From: Hyphomicrobium sp. CS1BSMeth3 | GTDB lineage: Bacteria; Pseudomonadota; Alphaproteobacteria; Rhizobiales; Hyphomicrobiaceae | Reading direction: 5' to 3' | Assembly (NCBI RefSeq): GCF_900117415.1 | Contig: NZ_FPEI01000006.1 | Location: 496,001-560,000, forward strand | Length of the DNA: 64,000 nt | Part shown: piece by piece, positions 53,674-61,352 of the stretch | Layout of the letters: the number at the start of each line of letters is the position of its first letter | How positions within the stretch are numbered: the first letter of the stretch is position 1 | Notes under the pieces: generated by a model | The model's input: only the letters and a program-made list of their open reading frames with translations | Told to the model about the DNA's origin: nothing | Databases searched by the model: none | Made by a program: the position numbers and the translations under genes

Positions 53674-54261
53674 ATGGAGAAAGATCAGGCGACGCACTCG
53701 CGCCTACCTCCTTGCAAGCTTGCCGCTGTAGCGGGTGGCGGCGATGGGGCGCACACCGGCGAGGCGGTAGATAAAAGCGCTACATCTACTACGCCCGAAA
53801 GCCGACAAATCATTCCGCTCGAAACACGCTACCAGACGTCGAAGGAGATGCTCCTTGCTGTTCTTGAACGGCAGTATTCTTATGGAAGATGGCTTCTCGC
53901 ATCGTTGCTGACAGTCCACGCGGGGTCGCTTCTTGCTATTTCGCAGGCTGGAAGCGTGAAGGAAGCTCTCTATAAATCTTGCGGTCCCCTGCTCATTTAT
54001 GGGGTGGCCGCGACCCTGACCGCAGGTGGCCTTGCGTGGGTCAATTATTCCGTGATCGCTAACGCTTGTGCGTTTGCAATGAAAGACCTCCGAGATGGCC
54101 GCGAGCCAACACCAACAACGCTGAAGAAGGTTCTTGCCGGTCTAACGTTTTGGGTAACGCCGTTCGTGGCGAGTGTTTCGCTGGGCCTGTTTATCGCCGC
54201 AGCATGGCGAGCAATGGATGTGTTCGCAAAGGCCTTGCCATCTGCCTTGCCTCCGACGTAG
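53674..54261 (+). CDS. Hypothetical membrane protein
   Basis: A 195-residue protein with a polar N-terminal region (about 1-65) and three hydrophobic segments: WLLASLLTVHAGSLLAISQA, CGPLLIYGVAATLTAGGLAW and VLAGLTFWVTPFVASVSLGL. The helix ETRYQTSKEMLLAVLERQYS precedes the first. No family recognised. GGAGG lies 12 bp before the ATG, slightly far. It is in the accessory right part of the element, followed by further unknown genes on the same strand. Confidence 0.65.
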   Translation: MEKDQATHSRLPPCKLAAVAGGGDGAHTGEAVDKSATSTTPESRQIIPLETRYQTSKEMLLAVLERQYSYGRWLLASLLTVHAGSLLAISQAGSVKEALYKSCGPLLIYGVAATLTAGGLAWVNYSVIANACAFAMKDLRDGREPTPTTLKKVLAGLTFWVTPFVASVSLGLFIAAAWRAMDVFAKALPSALPPT

Positions 54262-54479
54262 GCGTTTTCGCTGTCGTGCGTCAGCCTTGTGAGGGGAGCC
54301 TCTTAAACCAAAGTGGCGAGGATTATTGCGACAATCTCGGCACGCCGAGGGAGAAGCGCAGAACCGAGTGTCCGTCAGGACTAAGCGTGAGCTGGCCCGC
54401 CATGACTCGAGCTGCAAAGGAGAGGCGAGCTCGCGAGTATCTTGCTCGATCGGTCGAGCGCGAGTGTCAGAAGGCAGCG

Positions 54480-54626
54480 TCACGAACTCGCCCGGTCCAG
54501 AAGCCACGAAGCCGCATAAGCTCCGACCGCGAGCGCGACCAGAAAGACAGCCGCAAGCATCAGCCACCACCATGCCGGCCGAGGCGCTGGGGAGCGCCCG
54601 CAGATTGAGATCGCAATGGGTGACAA
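54480..54626 (-). CDS. Possible small membrane protein
   Basis: A 48-codon frame from a TTG at 54626. It would encode a Pro-rich lead and one strong membrane segment, AWWWLMLAAVFLVALAVGAY, then AASWLLDRASS. The membrane segment is unusually convincing, and the opposite strand here is only low-complexity. There is no visible ribosome site and the start is not certain, so this is tentative. Confidence 0.25.
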   Translation of the reverse strand: MSPIAISICGRSPAPRPAWWWLMLAAVFLVALAVGAYAASWLLDRASS

Positions 54627-55234
54627 GGGGAGAGATTGCGGACATCCCAGATGATTTGGGGCCGAACGCGATGAAGTCTCGATGCGAGGCGCACGACAGT
54701 GTAGATCTCGCTTGGCTGAGCGGCACCGGGGCATATGACGATCGAACCAAGCGGGCCTGGACATACAGCAGCGGATTGCGGATCGCAGCTTATCTCCAGC
54801 CTTGGGCGGCAGTGCTTGAGGTCGCGGGAAACTCCCATCGCATTGCCCTTACGTACACCGCCACGCGCTTCGGCGGCCGGCGCCAATGGTTCTCGTGTCC
54901 GCGCTGCCAGACAGCCCGACGCGTTCTCTACTTCAGCAAGGACGGCTTCGCCTGCCGTCAGTGCCTGGACCTTCGCTATGAGTCGGAGCGCGAGGATGGA
55001 CTCTCTCGTCATCTCCGCCGGCATCGGAAGCTGCGCAAGCGCCTTGGTAGCCACATCAAAGAGCCCTTCCCCGCAAAACCGAAGCGAATGCGGTGGAAGC
55101 GCTATCGCGAACTCGAGGCCAGGGATCGTCAGATGCGCGCCGGCCTTGCTGCTGCGTTTGCCTCTTCCTCAATGAGCCGCAGCCTCGAAAGGATAAGGCG
55201 GCTGGCATTGCGCCGAGCGGAGCGCGGCTGCTAG
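54620..55234 (+). CDS. Zinc-ribbon hypothetical protein
   Basis: A 204-residue protein. A four-cysteine zinc ribbon reads WFSCPRCQTARRVLYFSKDG and FACRQCLDLRY, with Cys93, 96, 112 and 115. Upstream lies a strand-rich part (SGLRIAAYLQPWAAVLEVAG, IALTYTATRFGG); downstream a very basic helical region (SRHLRRHRKLRKRLGSHIKE, RMRWKRYRELEARDRQMRAG) that could bind nucleic acid. The start is uncertain: GTG at 54620 keeps the protein-like VTRGEIADIPDDLG; ATG at 54671 is the conservative choice. Similar proteins of unknown function are common in islands of this bacterial order. Confidence 0.7.
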   Translation: MTRGEIADIPDDLGPNAMKSRCEAHDSVDLAWLSGTGAYDDRTKRAWTYSSGLRIAAYLQPWAAVLEVAGNSHRIALTYTATRFGGRRQWFSCPRCQTARRVLYFSKDGFACRQCLDLRYESEREDGLSRHLRRHRKLRKRLGSHIKEPFPAKPKRMRWKRYRELEARDRQMRAGLAAAFASSSMSRSLERIRRLALRRAERGC

Positions 55235-55273
55235 CCTCTCCCAATTGATGTTCTGGATTGAGGGGGCAGCGTC

Positions 55274-56221
55274 ATGCGGACGCTCGTTGCTGCCATTGTC
55301 ATTGTGCTTTTTGGCGGCGCAAGCGTCTGGCGAACGATCACCGAGCGGATTCAGGAGCGGACGCCGGGATACAATTGGGGAGAGTATGGCGGCTTCTTGA
55401 TTATTGCCGCGCTCCTTGCGGCGCTCTCAGTGATGTTGGCACCCTGGCTAGCGGACTGGGATCAGCTCCCTAGTCACCTCGTCCCGATCGCTGCATTGGC
55501 CGGAACGGTCCTATGGCCAGTCTACGCCGCCGCAAGGCACAAACATCGGCAAGATAAGTTGCTCGACCGCATACGGGCGGTCTTTGTGCTTTCGACGACG
55601 AATCTCACGCAAGAGCGCGAGTGCCAAGCGCGCGAGGGCCTCTGTCTGATACGGAGGCTAGAGCGGCGCTGGAGGTACGGCGCGAGCTATCCATACCGGC
55701 TGGCGCTAATGTCGTCGGTGATCCTGACGAACGTCGGGATCGCTCTGGTGTACCTCATTGGCACGACACACCTGAACTCTCAGACGCACTATCACGTCCA
55801 GCCGCTCCGTGAGACCTTACGCATCCACTGGGAGTCGCCTTTTCTTTGGCCCCTGGTGATCGGGTTCGCAGTGGCATTTGCTCTGCCGCCTTCCATTGAG
55901 GCTTTCCGCATCACCGCACGTCAATGGTCGGAGTTCTACGGCGATCGGTTGGAGGCGATACTCAAGGCCGGCCGAGGGGTTGAGGCGGCTCCACAGCATG
56001 AGGGGCCCGAACTGCCACCTGACGGGGCAAGCGCACTCGAGTTGCTCGGGCTCAATCCAGGTTTTACCAAGCAAGAATTGCGGAAGGCGTGGCTGCGCCT
56101 CGCGCGCGAGCTGCACCCTGATAGATGGTCCGCATCGGGGGCGGGCGTCCGCTCAATGAAGGAGGCGGCTCTCAAGAGGGTCAACGCGGCGCGGGACGAG
56201 CTGGCTGGTCTGGCTAGGTGA
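55274..56221 (+). CDS. Membrane-anchored J-domain protein
   Basis: A 315-residue protein. Hydrophobic segments lie at about 1-18, 40-60, 68-85, 143-163 and 190-208. The C-terminal 65 residues are a J-domain: ASALELLGLNPGFTKQELRK, AWLRLARELHPDRWSASGAG with the HPD tripeptide at 281-283, then MKEAALKRVNAARDEL. J-domains stimulate Hsp70 ATPase, so this protein should recruit DnaK to the membrane. GAGGGGG lies 7 bp before the ATG. It is the last gene of the element before the right end. Why a mobile element carries it is unknown; superinfection or host interaction are guesses. Confidence 0.85.
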   Translation: MRTLVAAIVIVLFGGASVWRTITERIQERTPGYNWGEYGGFLIIAALLAALSVMLAPWLADWDQLPSHLVPIAALAGTVLWPVYAAARHKHRQDKLLDRIRAVFVLSTTNLTQERECQAREGLCLIRRLERRWRYGASYPYRLALMSSVILTNVGIALVYLIGTTHLNSQTHYHVQPLRETLRIHWESPFLWPLVIGFAVAFALPPSIEAFRITARQWSEFYGDRLEAILKAGRGVEAAPQHEGPELPPDGASALELLGLNPGFTKQELRKAWLRLARELHPDRWSASGAGVRSMKEAALKRVNAARDELAGLAR

Positions 56222-56300
56222 GCGTCATCGGGGCAAGTTGCTCTGCGGGGTTACGGGCACCGTGAGTAGAGACGGTTGCAATCTGCTCCCCCTCAACCGC

Positions 56301-56374
56301 GTTCCCACGTGGGAACGAATGGGAACAAATAATACATTGATATTACTGTGAATTCCCGCCGTCCCCGCGTTCCC
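56301..56374. repeat. GGGAAC iteron cluster (right)
   Basis: A 16-bp perfect palindrome GTTCCCACGTGGGAAC (56301-56316), another GGGAAC at 56321 and a GTTCCC at 56369, flanking an AT-rich stretch with TACATTGATATTACTG. It mirrors the cluster at 37047-37134, including the TATTGAT-like AT-rich segment. In a circular form the two clusters would lie on both sides of the integrase gene. Confidence 0.65.
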
Positions 56375-56403
56375 GCCTCAAAACATAGGATGGGAGGGGA
56401 ATG

Positions 56404-56466
56404 AGTTTTGGGACTCCATAAAAAGGGGGGAGCAGCGGTTTTTGCGACGCCATAAAAAGGGAGAGG
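56404..56466. repeat. Imperfect tandem repeat with CCATAAAAAGGG
   Basis: Two units about 34 bases apart share GTTTT..G.G.C..CCATAAAAAGGG (CCATAAAAAGGG at 56416-56427 and 56450-56461). The gene-free stretch 56222-56690 holds this repeat, the right iterons and the right arm-type repeats, and no gene. Confidence 0.6.
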
Positions 56467-56612
56467 CTCATTGAGGTGGGAGTGCTAGTAAGCGCTCTCG
56501 GCGGTAGGCCTCACCTGTCTCGCCGAGCGAGTTCTGACAAGCCCTCGTGGCGCGCTTGCGGAGTCCATAACGGGCCACGTGCGTCCATTCCAGTGCGCTC
56601 CTATCCATGCTA

Positions 56613-56635
56613 TTACTGGGGCATATACTGGGGTA
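56613..56635 (+). promoter_or_regulatory. Paired ACTGGGG repeats near the right end
   Basis: TTACTGGGGCA (56613-56623) and ATACTGGGGTA (56625-56635), the same 12-base spacing and orientation as 35769-35791. Preceding bases also match loosely (GCGTCCAT and ATCCA on both sides). Candidate arm-type sites for integrase or excisionase. Confidence 0.6.
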
Positions 56636-56689
56636 GTACGAAGGCGCTGGCTCTTAATTAGCTGTAATTACACGACTTTTCATCGAGAT

Positions 56690-56704
56690 TTGGTGGAGAG
56701 GGTT
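56690..56704. other. attR (15-bp core inside tRNA-Tyr)
   Basis: TTGGTGGAGAGGGTT, identical to attL at 35636-35650. It covers the CCA end and 3' acceptor strand of the tRNA-Tyr gene plus one flanking base, leaving the tRNA complete. Confidence 0.85.
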
Positions 56705-56775
56705 GGATTCGAACCAACGTAGGCGAAGCCAACGGATTTACAGTCCGTCCCCTTTAGCCACTCGGGCACCTCTCC
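56691..56775 (-). tRNA. tRNA-Tyr (anticodon GTA)
   Basis: A type II tRNA of 85 nt including an encoded CCA. The acceptor stem GGAGAGG pairs with CCTCTCC, followed by A-CCA. The anticodon arm contains GACTGTAAATCC with anticodon GTA at 56739-56741, a long variable arm follows, and the T-arm is GTTGGTTCGAATCCAAC. Its 3' end is the integration target of the element to its left. Confidence 0.96.
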
Positions 56776-56913
56776 ACGCACAGCAACGGGCAGCCAAACC
56801 GCTGAAGGAGGCTCGAGCCTCCCGGTCTCGTCCGGTGCTGGAAGCCCGCCTTATCGGGGCCTCAGCGCGCCCTGTCAATGCCTATCAGGCATCTGAGGGC
56901 GCGCCCTTGGTAT

Positions 56914-58143
56914 TCAGCCGGCCGCCTTGTCGCGGAGTGGCACGACATTGTGCATGGATGTCGCACCCTGGGAGAGGAAGCGCTTGATATTCCGCGCCGC
57001 CTGGCGGATGCGGTGCTCGTTCTCGACGATGGCAATGCGGACATAGCCCTCGCCGTGCTCGCCGAAGCCGATGCCAGGCGCGACGGCGACTTCCGCCTTC
57101 TCGACCAGCAGCTTGGAGAACTCGAGGCTCCCAACCTCCCGGAAGGCCTCCGGGATCGGCACCCAGGCGAACATCGAGGCTTCGGGCGGGGAGAAGTCCC
57201 AGCCTGCATTGGAGAAGCTCTCGACCAGTACATCCCTGCGGCGCTTGTAGATCGAGCGCATCTCGTGGATGCAGTCGTCGGGGCCATTCAGTGCCGCTGC
57301 TGCTGCAACCTGGATCGGCGTGTAGGCGCCATAGTCGAGGTAGCTTTTCACGCGCGCGAGCGCGGCGAGCAGGCGCTCGTTGCCGACCGCAAAGCCCATG
57401 CGCCAGCCGGCCATGGAGAAGGTCTTGGACATCGAGGTGAACTCGACGGCGACGTCCATCGCGCCCGGCACCTGGAGGAGCGAGGGCGGGGGATTGTTGT
57501 CGTCGAAATAGACCTCGGCATAGGCGAGATCCGAAAGCAGGATGAGCTCGTTCTGCTTCGCGAACTGGACGAGCTCGCGGTAGAAATCGAGGCTCGCGAT
57601 ATGCGCCGTCGGGTTCGCCGGATAGCACACCACGAGCGCGATCGGCTTCGGGATCGAGTGCTTCACGGCCCGCTCGAGGGCCGGGAAGAAGGCCGGCGTC
57701 GGCTCGGCCGGGACCGAGCGAATGACGCCGCCCGCCATGAGGAAGCCGAAGGCGTGGATCGGGTAGCTCGGGTTCGGCACGATCACCACGTCGCCCGGCG
57801 CGGTGATCGCCTGGGCCATGTTGGCGAAGCCTTCCTTCGAGCCGAGCGTGGCGACGACCTGCGTGTTCGGGTTGAGCTTCACGCCGAAGCGGCGGCCGTA
57901 ATAGCTGGCCTGGGCCTTCAGCAGGCCGTTGATGCCCTTCGAGGCCGAATAGCGGTTCGTCCGCGGCTTGGCCACCGTCTCGATGAGCTTGTCGTTAATG
58001 TGCTTGGGCGTCGGTAGGTCGGGATTGCCCATGCCGAGATCGATGATGTCGGCGCCACGAGCTCGAGCCTGTGCCTTGAGCCGGTTCACTTCCGCAAAGA
58101 CATAGGGCGGGAGGCGCTTGATGCGATGGAAATCCTCGATCAC
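56914..58143 (-). CDS. Class I/II aminotransferase (AlaC/LL-diaminopimelate type)
   Basis: A 409-residue fold-type I PLP enzyme. IIDLGMGNPDLPTPKHI is the N-terminal substrate-binding segment, RYSASKGINGL lies near 64-74, Asn177 is in CYPANPTAHIAS, Asp205 in LLSDLAYAEVYFD, and the PLP lysine is Lys240 in TSMSKTFSMAGWRMGF. This pattern matches the alanine/glutamate-pyruvate transaminases (AlaC) often labelled LL-diaminopimelate aminotransferase. It is divergent from phaC across 300 bp. In relatives a homoserine dehydrogenase gene usually follows; here tRNA-Tyr and the integrated element lie downstream. Confidence 0.92.
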   Translation of the reverse strand: MIEDFHRIKRLPPYVFAEVNRLKAQARARGADIIDLGMGNPDLPTPKHINDKLIETVAKPRTNRYSASKGINGLLKAQASYYGRRFGVKLNPNTQVVATLGSKEGFANMAQAITAPGDVVIVPNPSYPIHAFGFLMAGGVIRSVPAEPTPAFFPALERAVKHSIPKPIALVVCYPANPTAHIASLDFYRELVQFAKQNELILLSDLAYAEVYFDDNNPPPSLLQVPGAMDVAVEFTSMSKTFSMAGWRMGFAVGNERLLAALARVKSYLDYGAYTPIQVAAAAALNGPDDCIHEMRSIYKRRRDVLVESFSNAGWDFSPPEASMFAWVPIPEAFREVGSLEFSKLLVEKAEVAVAPGIGFGEHGEGYVRIAIVENEHRIRQAARNIKRFLSQGATSMHNVVPLRDKAAG

Positions 58144-58445
58144 GGCGGAACCTCGATTTGGTCAAGGGGCTTACTTGTGGCCGGCTGCCCGCCCCGATCG
58201 ATCGCGGGCGGGGATGGGCCGGTCGGCACGATCTACTCTATCGCGCGGATTCCCGCCAGAGTGAGGCGGAAAGGCGGCGTGCGCACTATATCGTAAGCAT
58301 GGGCGCGTCCCTCGATTGCCAGGGCCGGAGGCCCCCGTTAAGACTTGGCCCTACGTGCGCTGATTGGTCTCGCGCGGCCCCGGGGGGAATCACGCCTAGT
58401 GCGAGGTGGCTTCGACCGGTGGCGTGCCCCGCCTGGAATGCCCGC
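58144..58445. other. Divergent promoter region between aminotransferase and phaC
   Basis: No gene is supported. It contains an inverted repeat CCCGCCC (58188-58194) and GGGCGGG (58206-58212) around the palindromic CGATCGATCG. The promoters of both divergent genes should lie here. Confidence 0.5.
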
Positions 58446-60287
58446 ATGCCCAAGAAATCCCCGGAAGTGCCAGCAAAGTCCCCTGCAACCCGAGTGGACT
58501 GGACCCAATACATGGTCAACGATCCGGAAGCCTTCGCGCGCAACATGGTGCGCCTCGTCGAGGAGGGCGGCAAGGCCTGGGCGGCGCTGATCGAGCGTTC
58601 GGAAAAGACCAACGGCGCCCTGAGCCCGCCGAGCGACATCAACGAGGCGACGCACATCGTCGGCGAGATCGTCCGGCAATGGTGGAGCGACCCTGTCCGG
58701 GCCGCCGAATCGCAAAGCGATCTCCTGCGCGGCTACGTGGACGTGTGGAACACGACCATGCGCCGCATGATGGGCGAGGAGGTCGAGGACGTCGCCAAGC
58801 CCGAGGCGGGCGATGCCCGTTTCCGGGACGCGGAGTGGACCAGCAATCCCTATTTCGATTTCTGGAAGCAGGCCTATCTCGTGACTTCGCACTGGGCCGA
58901 GAAGATCATCGACGATACGGATGGCTTCGACGAGCGCACGCGCCAGCGCGCGGAGTACTACTTCCGTCAGGTCGCGAGCGCGCTCTCGCCGTCGAACTTC
59001 CCGCTGACAAACCCGGAAGTCCTGCGCGAGACGTTCAAGTCGAACGGCGAGAACCTCGTGCGCGGCGTCATCAACCTGATCACGGATCTCGAGTCCTCGG
59101 GCGATCTCCTCAAGATCAGCCAGACGGACACGAATGCTTTCGAGGTCGGCCGCAACTTGGCTGTGACGCCGGGCAAGATCGTTTTCCAGAACGACATCTT
59201 CCAGCTCATCCAGTACGCGCCCTCGACGCCCAAGGTGCGCGAGGTGCCGCTGCTGATCGTGCCGCCGTGGATCAACAAGTTCTACATCCTCGATCTCACC
59301 GAGCAGAAGTCGTTCATCCGCTACATCGTCTCGCAGGGCTTCACCGTCTTCGTCGTGTCGTGGGTCAATCCCGACAAGCGTCTCTCGCACAAGACCTTCG
59401 AGGACTACATGCGCGAGGGCATCCACGCCGCGACCGATGCCGTGCAGCGCGAGACCGGCGTCGAGAAGATCAATATCGTCGGCTACTGCGTCGGCGGCAC
59501 GCTGCTCGCGACGACGCTCGCCTATGACGCCGCGACGGGACGCGACAACTACAACTCGGCGACGTTCTTCGCCGCCCAGGCGGACTTCACCAAGGCCGGT
59601 GACCTCCTGCTCTTCATCGACGATGCGCAGCTCAAGGCGCTCGAGGAAATGATGGCCGAGCGGGGCTACCTCGACGGCTCGCGCATGGCGACGGTCTTCA
59701 ATCTGCTGCGTCCGCGCGACCTCATCTGGCCGTACATCGTCAACAACTACATGCTCGGCAAGACGCCCTTCCCGTTCGATCTCCTGTACTGGAACCAGGA
59801 CTCGACGCGGATGCCGCCCGCCAATCACAGCTTCTATCTGCGCGAGTTCTACAAGGACAACAAGCTCTCCAAGGGCGAGCTGAAGATCGGCGGCATCACG
59901 CTCGACATGAGCAAGGTCAAGCTGCCGGTCTACGAGCTTGCCGCGCGCGAGGATCACATTGCGCCGGCGAAGTCGGTCTTCATCAGCTCGCGGCTGTTCG
60001 GCGGGCCCGTCGACTACGTGATGGCCGGTTCGGGCCACATCGCGGGCGTGATCAATCCTCCGCTCGAGGGCAGGCCGCCCAAGTACCAGTTCTGGACGAA
60101 CCCCGACCGCGTGGACAAACTCGAGGAATGGCTCGAGGGTGCGAAGGAGACGCCGGGCTCCTGGTGGCCGCACTGGATGAGCTGGCTCAAGAAGCGCTCG
60201 GGCGGGACGATCGCCGCACGCGAGCCCGGCGCCACGCTCGGCGTGATCGAGGATGCCCCCGGCTCCTACGTGCGCGCTAAATCCTGA
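58446..60287 (+). CDS. phaC: Class I polyhydroxyalkanoate synthase
   Basis: Polymerises (R)-3-hydroxyacyl-CoA into PHA granules. The 613-residue protein is of usual class I length. The PHA-synthase lipase-like box is GYCVGGT with nucleophile Cys348. The catalytic Asp is in ELAAREDHIAPAKS and the catalytic His in AGSGHIAGVINPP. The N-terminal domain with NPYFDFWKQAYLVTSHWAE and LSPSNFPLTNPEV is conserved in the class. The ATG at 58446 is taken as start; the frame is open further upstream but without protein character. No phaE/phaR or depolymerase gene is adjacent. Confidence 0.95.
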   Translation: MPKKSPEVPAKSPATRVDWTQYMVNDPEAFARNMVRLVEEGGKAWAALIERSEKTNGALSPPSDINEATHIVGEIVRQWWSDPVRAAESQSDLLRGYVDVWNTTMRRMMGEEVEDVAKPEAGDARFRDAEWTSNPYFDFWKQAYLVTSHWAEKIIDDTDGFDERTRQRAEYYFRQVASALSPSNFPLTNPEVLRETFKSNGENLVRGVINLITDLESSGDLLKISQTDTNAFEVGRNLAVTPGKIVFQNDIFQLIQYAPSTPKVREVPLLIVPPWINKFYILDLTEQKSFIRYIVSQGFTVFVVSWVNPDKRLSHKTFEDYMREGIHAATDAVQRETGVEKINIVGYCVGGTLLATTLAYDAATGRDNYNSATFFAAQADFTKAGDLLLFIDDAQLKALEEMMAERGYLDGSRMATVFNLLRPRDLIWPYIVNNYMLGKTPFPFDLLYWNQDSTRMPPANHSFYLREFYKDNKLSKGELKIGGITLDMSKVKLPVYELAAREDHIAPAKSVFISSRLFGGPVDYVMAGSGHIAGVINPPLEGRPPKYQFWTNPDRVDKLEEWLEGAKETPGSWWPHWMSWLKKRSGGTIAAREPGATLGVIEDAPGSYVRAKS

Positions 60288-60299
60288 TCCACTTCTCCC

Positions 60300-60408
60300 T
60301 CTCCCCGCGTGCGGGGAGAAGATCGGGATGAGGGGCGGCCGCATACGCTGTCGTCGGCGTATGCCGTAGCCCCTCACCCTAGCCCTCTCCCCGCACGCGG
60401 GGAGAGGG
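60300..60408. repeat. Inverted pair of CTCCCCGC hairpins (REP/BIME-like)
   Basis: Two hairpins: TCTCCCCGC-GT-GCGGGGAGA (60300-60319) and a 12-bp stem CCCTCTCCCCGC-AC-GCGGGGAGAGGG (60383-60408). Between them lies a further inverted repeat TGAGGGGC/GCCCCTCA (60329-60336 with 60369-60376), so the whole block is a nested palindrome. It lies between convergent phaC and the TIGR02186 gene and may end transcription of both, although T-runs are missing. A related hairpin is at 13071-13101. Confidence 0.8.
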
Positions 60409-60416
60409 AAAAGCGA

Positions 60417-61352
60417 TCACGCCTTGTTGCGGTTGAAGACGTACGAGGCGAGCATCCCGGCGCCGACGGCAATGAGCACAGTGAACACGCCGTAGAAGAA
60501 CGGGTGATCGAAGGCAAAGCGGTGGACGAAGTGCTCAAGCCCCTCGCGCTCGAGATCGAGCTTCGTCGTGTAGGTGCTCAAGAGCTCGCCATCCCGGAAG
60601 AGATAGACGCGTGTCTCGAACGCGCCGACGGTGACCGTCGCCGGCATGTCGAAGGCCGAGCGGAAGAGGCTGCGCCCGACGAAGGCGACGCCGTACTCGT
60701 CCTGCTGATAGAGGCGCTCGTGCTGTTTGAGGCGCACGACGGCATCACGCCATTCCTTGATCTCGGGCGCCGTGAGATTGCGCGCCGAGCGGTGGAACGT
60801 CATGGGCACGAAATCGAAGCCGATGCCGCTCGACTTCAGCACGTCGTCGGAGGCGACCTCGTCGAGCGGGCGCGTCGAGCTGATGGCGTAGTAGCTCGGC
60901 ACGCTCGTGAAGGTCACCGACGAGGTGTTGATCCAGAGGCCACCGACATTGCTCTTCTTGCGTGCGACGAGGCGCGAGGGCGCTCCCGAGATCACGATCA
61001 CGACGTCGTAGAGGCCGGACTCCGCGCTCACCTGGCGGCTGTTGTCGACGGCGCCGAACACGATGATGCCCGTGCCGGAAAACGTAGACGTCACCGCGAT
61101 GCGCCGGGTCGAGACATCGGCGTGCACGGACTCGCGCGGCAGTGGCGGCGCCTCCGGCGGGCGGGTTTCCTGAGCCGGCGCGGGGGCGGGCGGCGGAACC
61201 TGTGCCGGCGGCGCCGGCTGTGTCGGCACGGACGGGGGCTGTGAGGGGGCGGGCCGCTGCGCAATGGCCGCCCCGGCGAGCACGCACGCCGTCAGCACGC
61301 CAATGGCGATGGATGCGATGGTGCGGCGATGCCGGCGCCGTGCGCTCCCCAT
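60417..61352 (-). CDS. TIGR02186 family membrane-anchored protein
   Basis: A 311-residue protein. A signal peptide or anchor (IASIAIGVLTACVLAGAAIA) is followed by a Pro-rich linker of about 40 residues (residues 33-73). The domain from ESVHADVSTRRIAVTSTFSG, TGIIVFGAVDN and LYDVVIVISGAPSRLVARKK to a C-terminal membrane segment FYGVFTVLIAVGAGMLASYV matches TIGR02186, a family found next to TauE/SafE exporters. It starts on the stop codon of the TauE gene (TGATG, 1-base overlap), so the two are coupled. Role unknown, presumably assisting the exporter in the periplasm. Confidence 0.88.
   Translation of the reverse strand: MGSARRRHRRTIASIAIGVLTACVLAGAAIAQRPAPSQPPSVPTQPAPPAQVPPPAPAPAQETRPPEAPPLPRESVHADVSTRRIAVTSTFSGTGIIVFGAVDNSRQVSAESGLYDVVIVISGAPSRLVARKKSNVGGLWINTSSVTFTSVPSYYAISSTRPLDEVASDDVLKSSGIGFDFVPMTFHRSARNLTAPEIKEWRDAVVRLKQHERLYQQDEYGVAFVGRSLFRSAFDMPATVTVGAFETRVYLFRDGELLSTYTTKLDLEREGLEHFVHRFAFDHPFFYGVFTVLIAVGAGMLASYVFNRNKA

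Larger units (their letters stand above)
35636..56704. mobile_element. tRNA-Tyr-integrated element, phage-satellite-like, about 21 kb
   Basis: Bounded by a 15-bp direct repeat TTGGTGGAGAGGGTT (35636-35650 and 56690-56704); the right copy is the 3' end of an intact tRNA-Tyr. The integrase gene starts 164 bp inside the left end. In order it carries an integrase, a hypothetical gene, an HTH protein, prim-pol, DUF927 ATPase, SSB, a zinc-finger protein, two virion-type proteins, an HTH protein, an FN3 protein, an XRE repressor, Cro-like and hypothetical genes, a HEPN-like protein, membrane proteins, a zinc ribbon and a J-domain protein. I find no terminase, portal, capsid, sheath, lysis or conjugation genes. 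The gene order and replication module suggest a phage satellite or reduced prophage that keeps own ejection-type proteins. It could also be a decayed prophage, but the reading frames are intact. Confidence 0.85.

Noticed and set aside
56404-56466. CRISPR-like repeats
   Set aside because: Only two imperfect units of about 34 bases exist, without separate spacers or cas genes; no CRISPR array is present in the window.
58338-60377. 679-codon open frame antisense to phaC
   Set aside because: Mirror of a high-GC3 gene; Arg/Leu/Val/His-rich with no domain, while phaC in the opposite strand has all catalytic residues.
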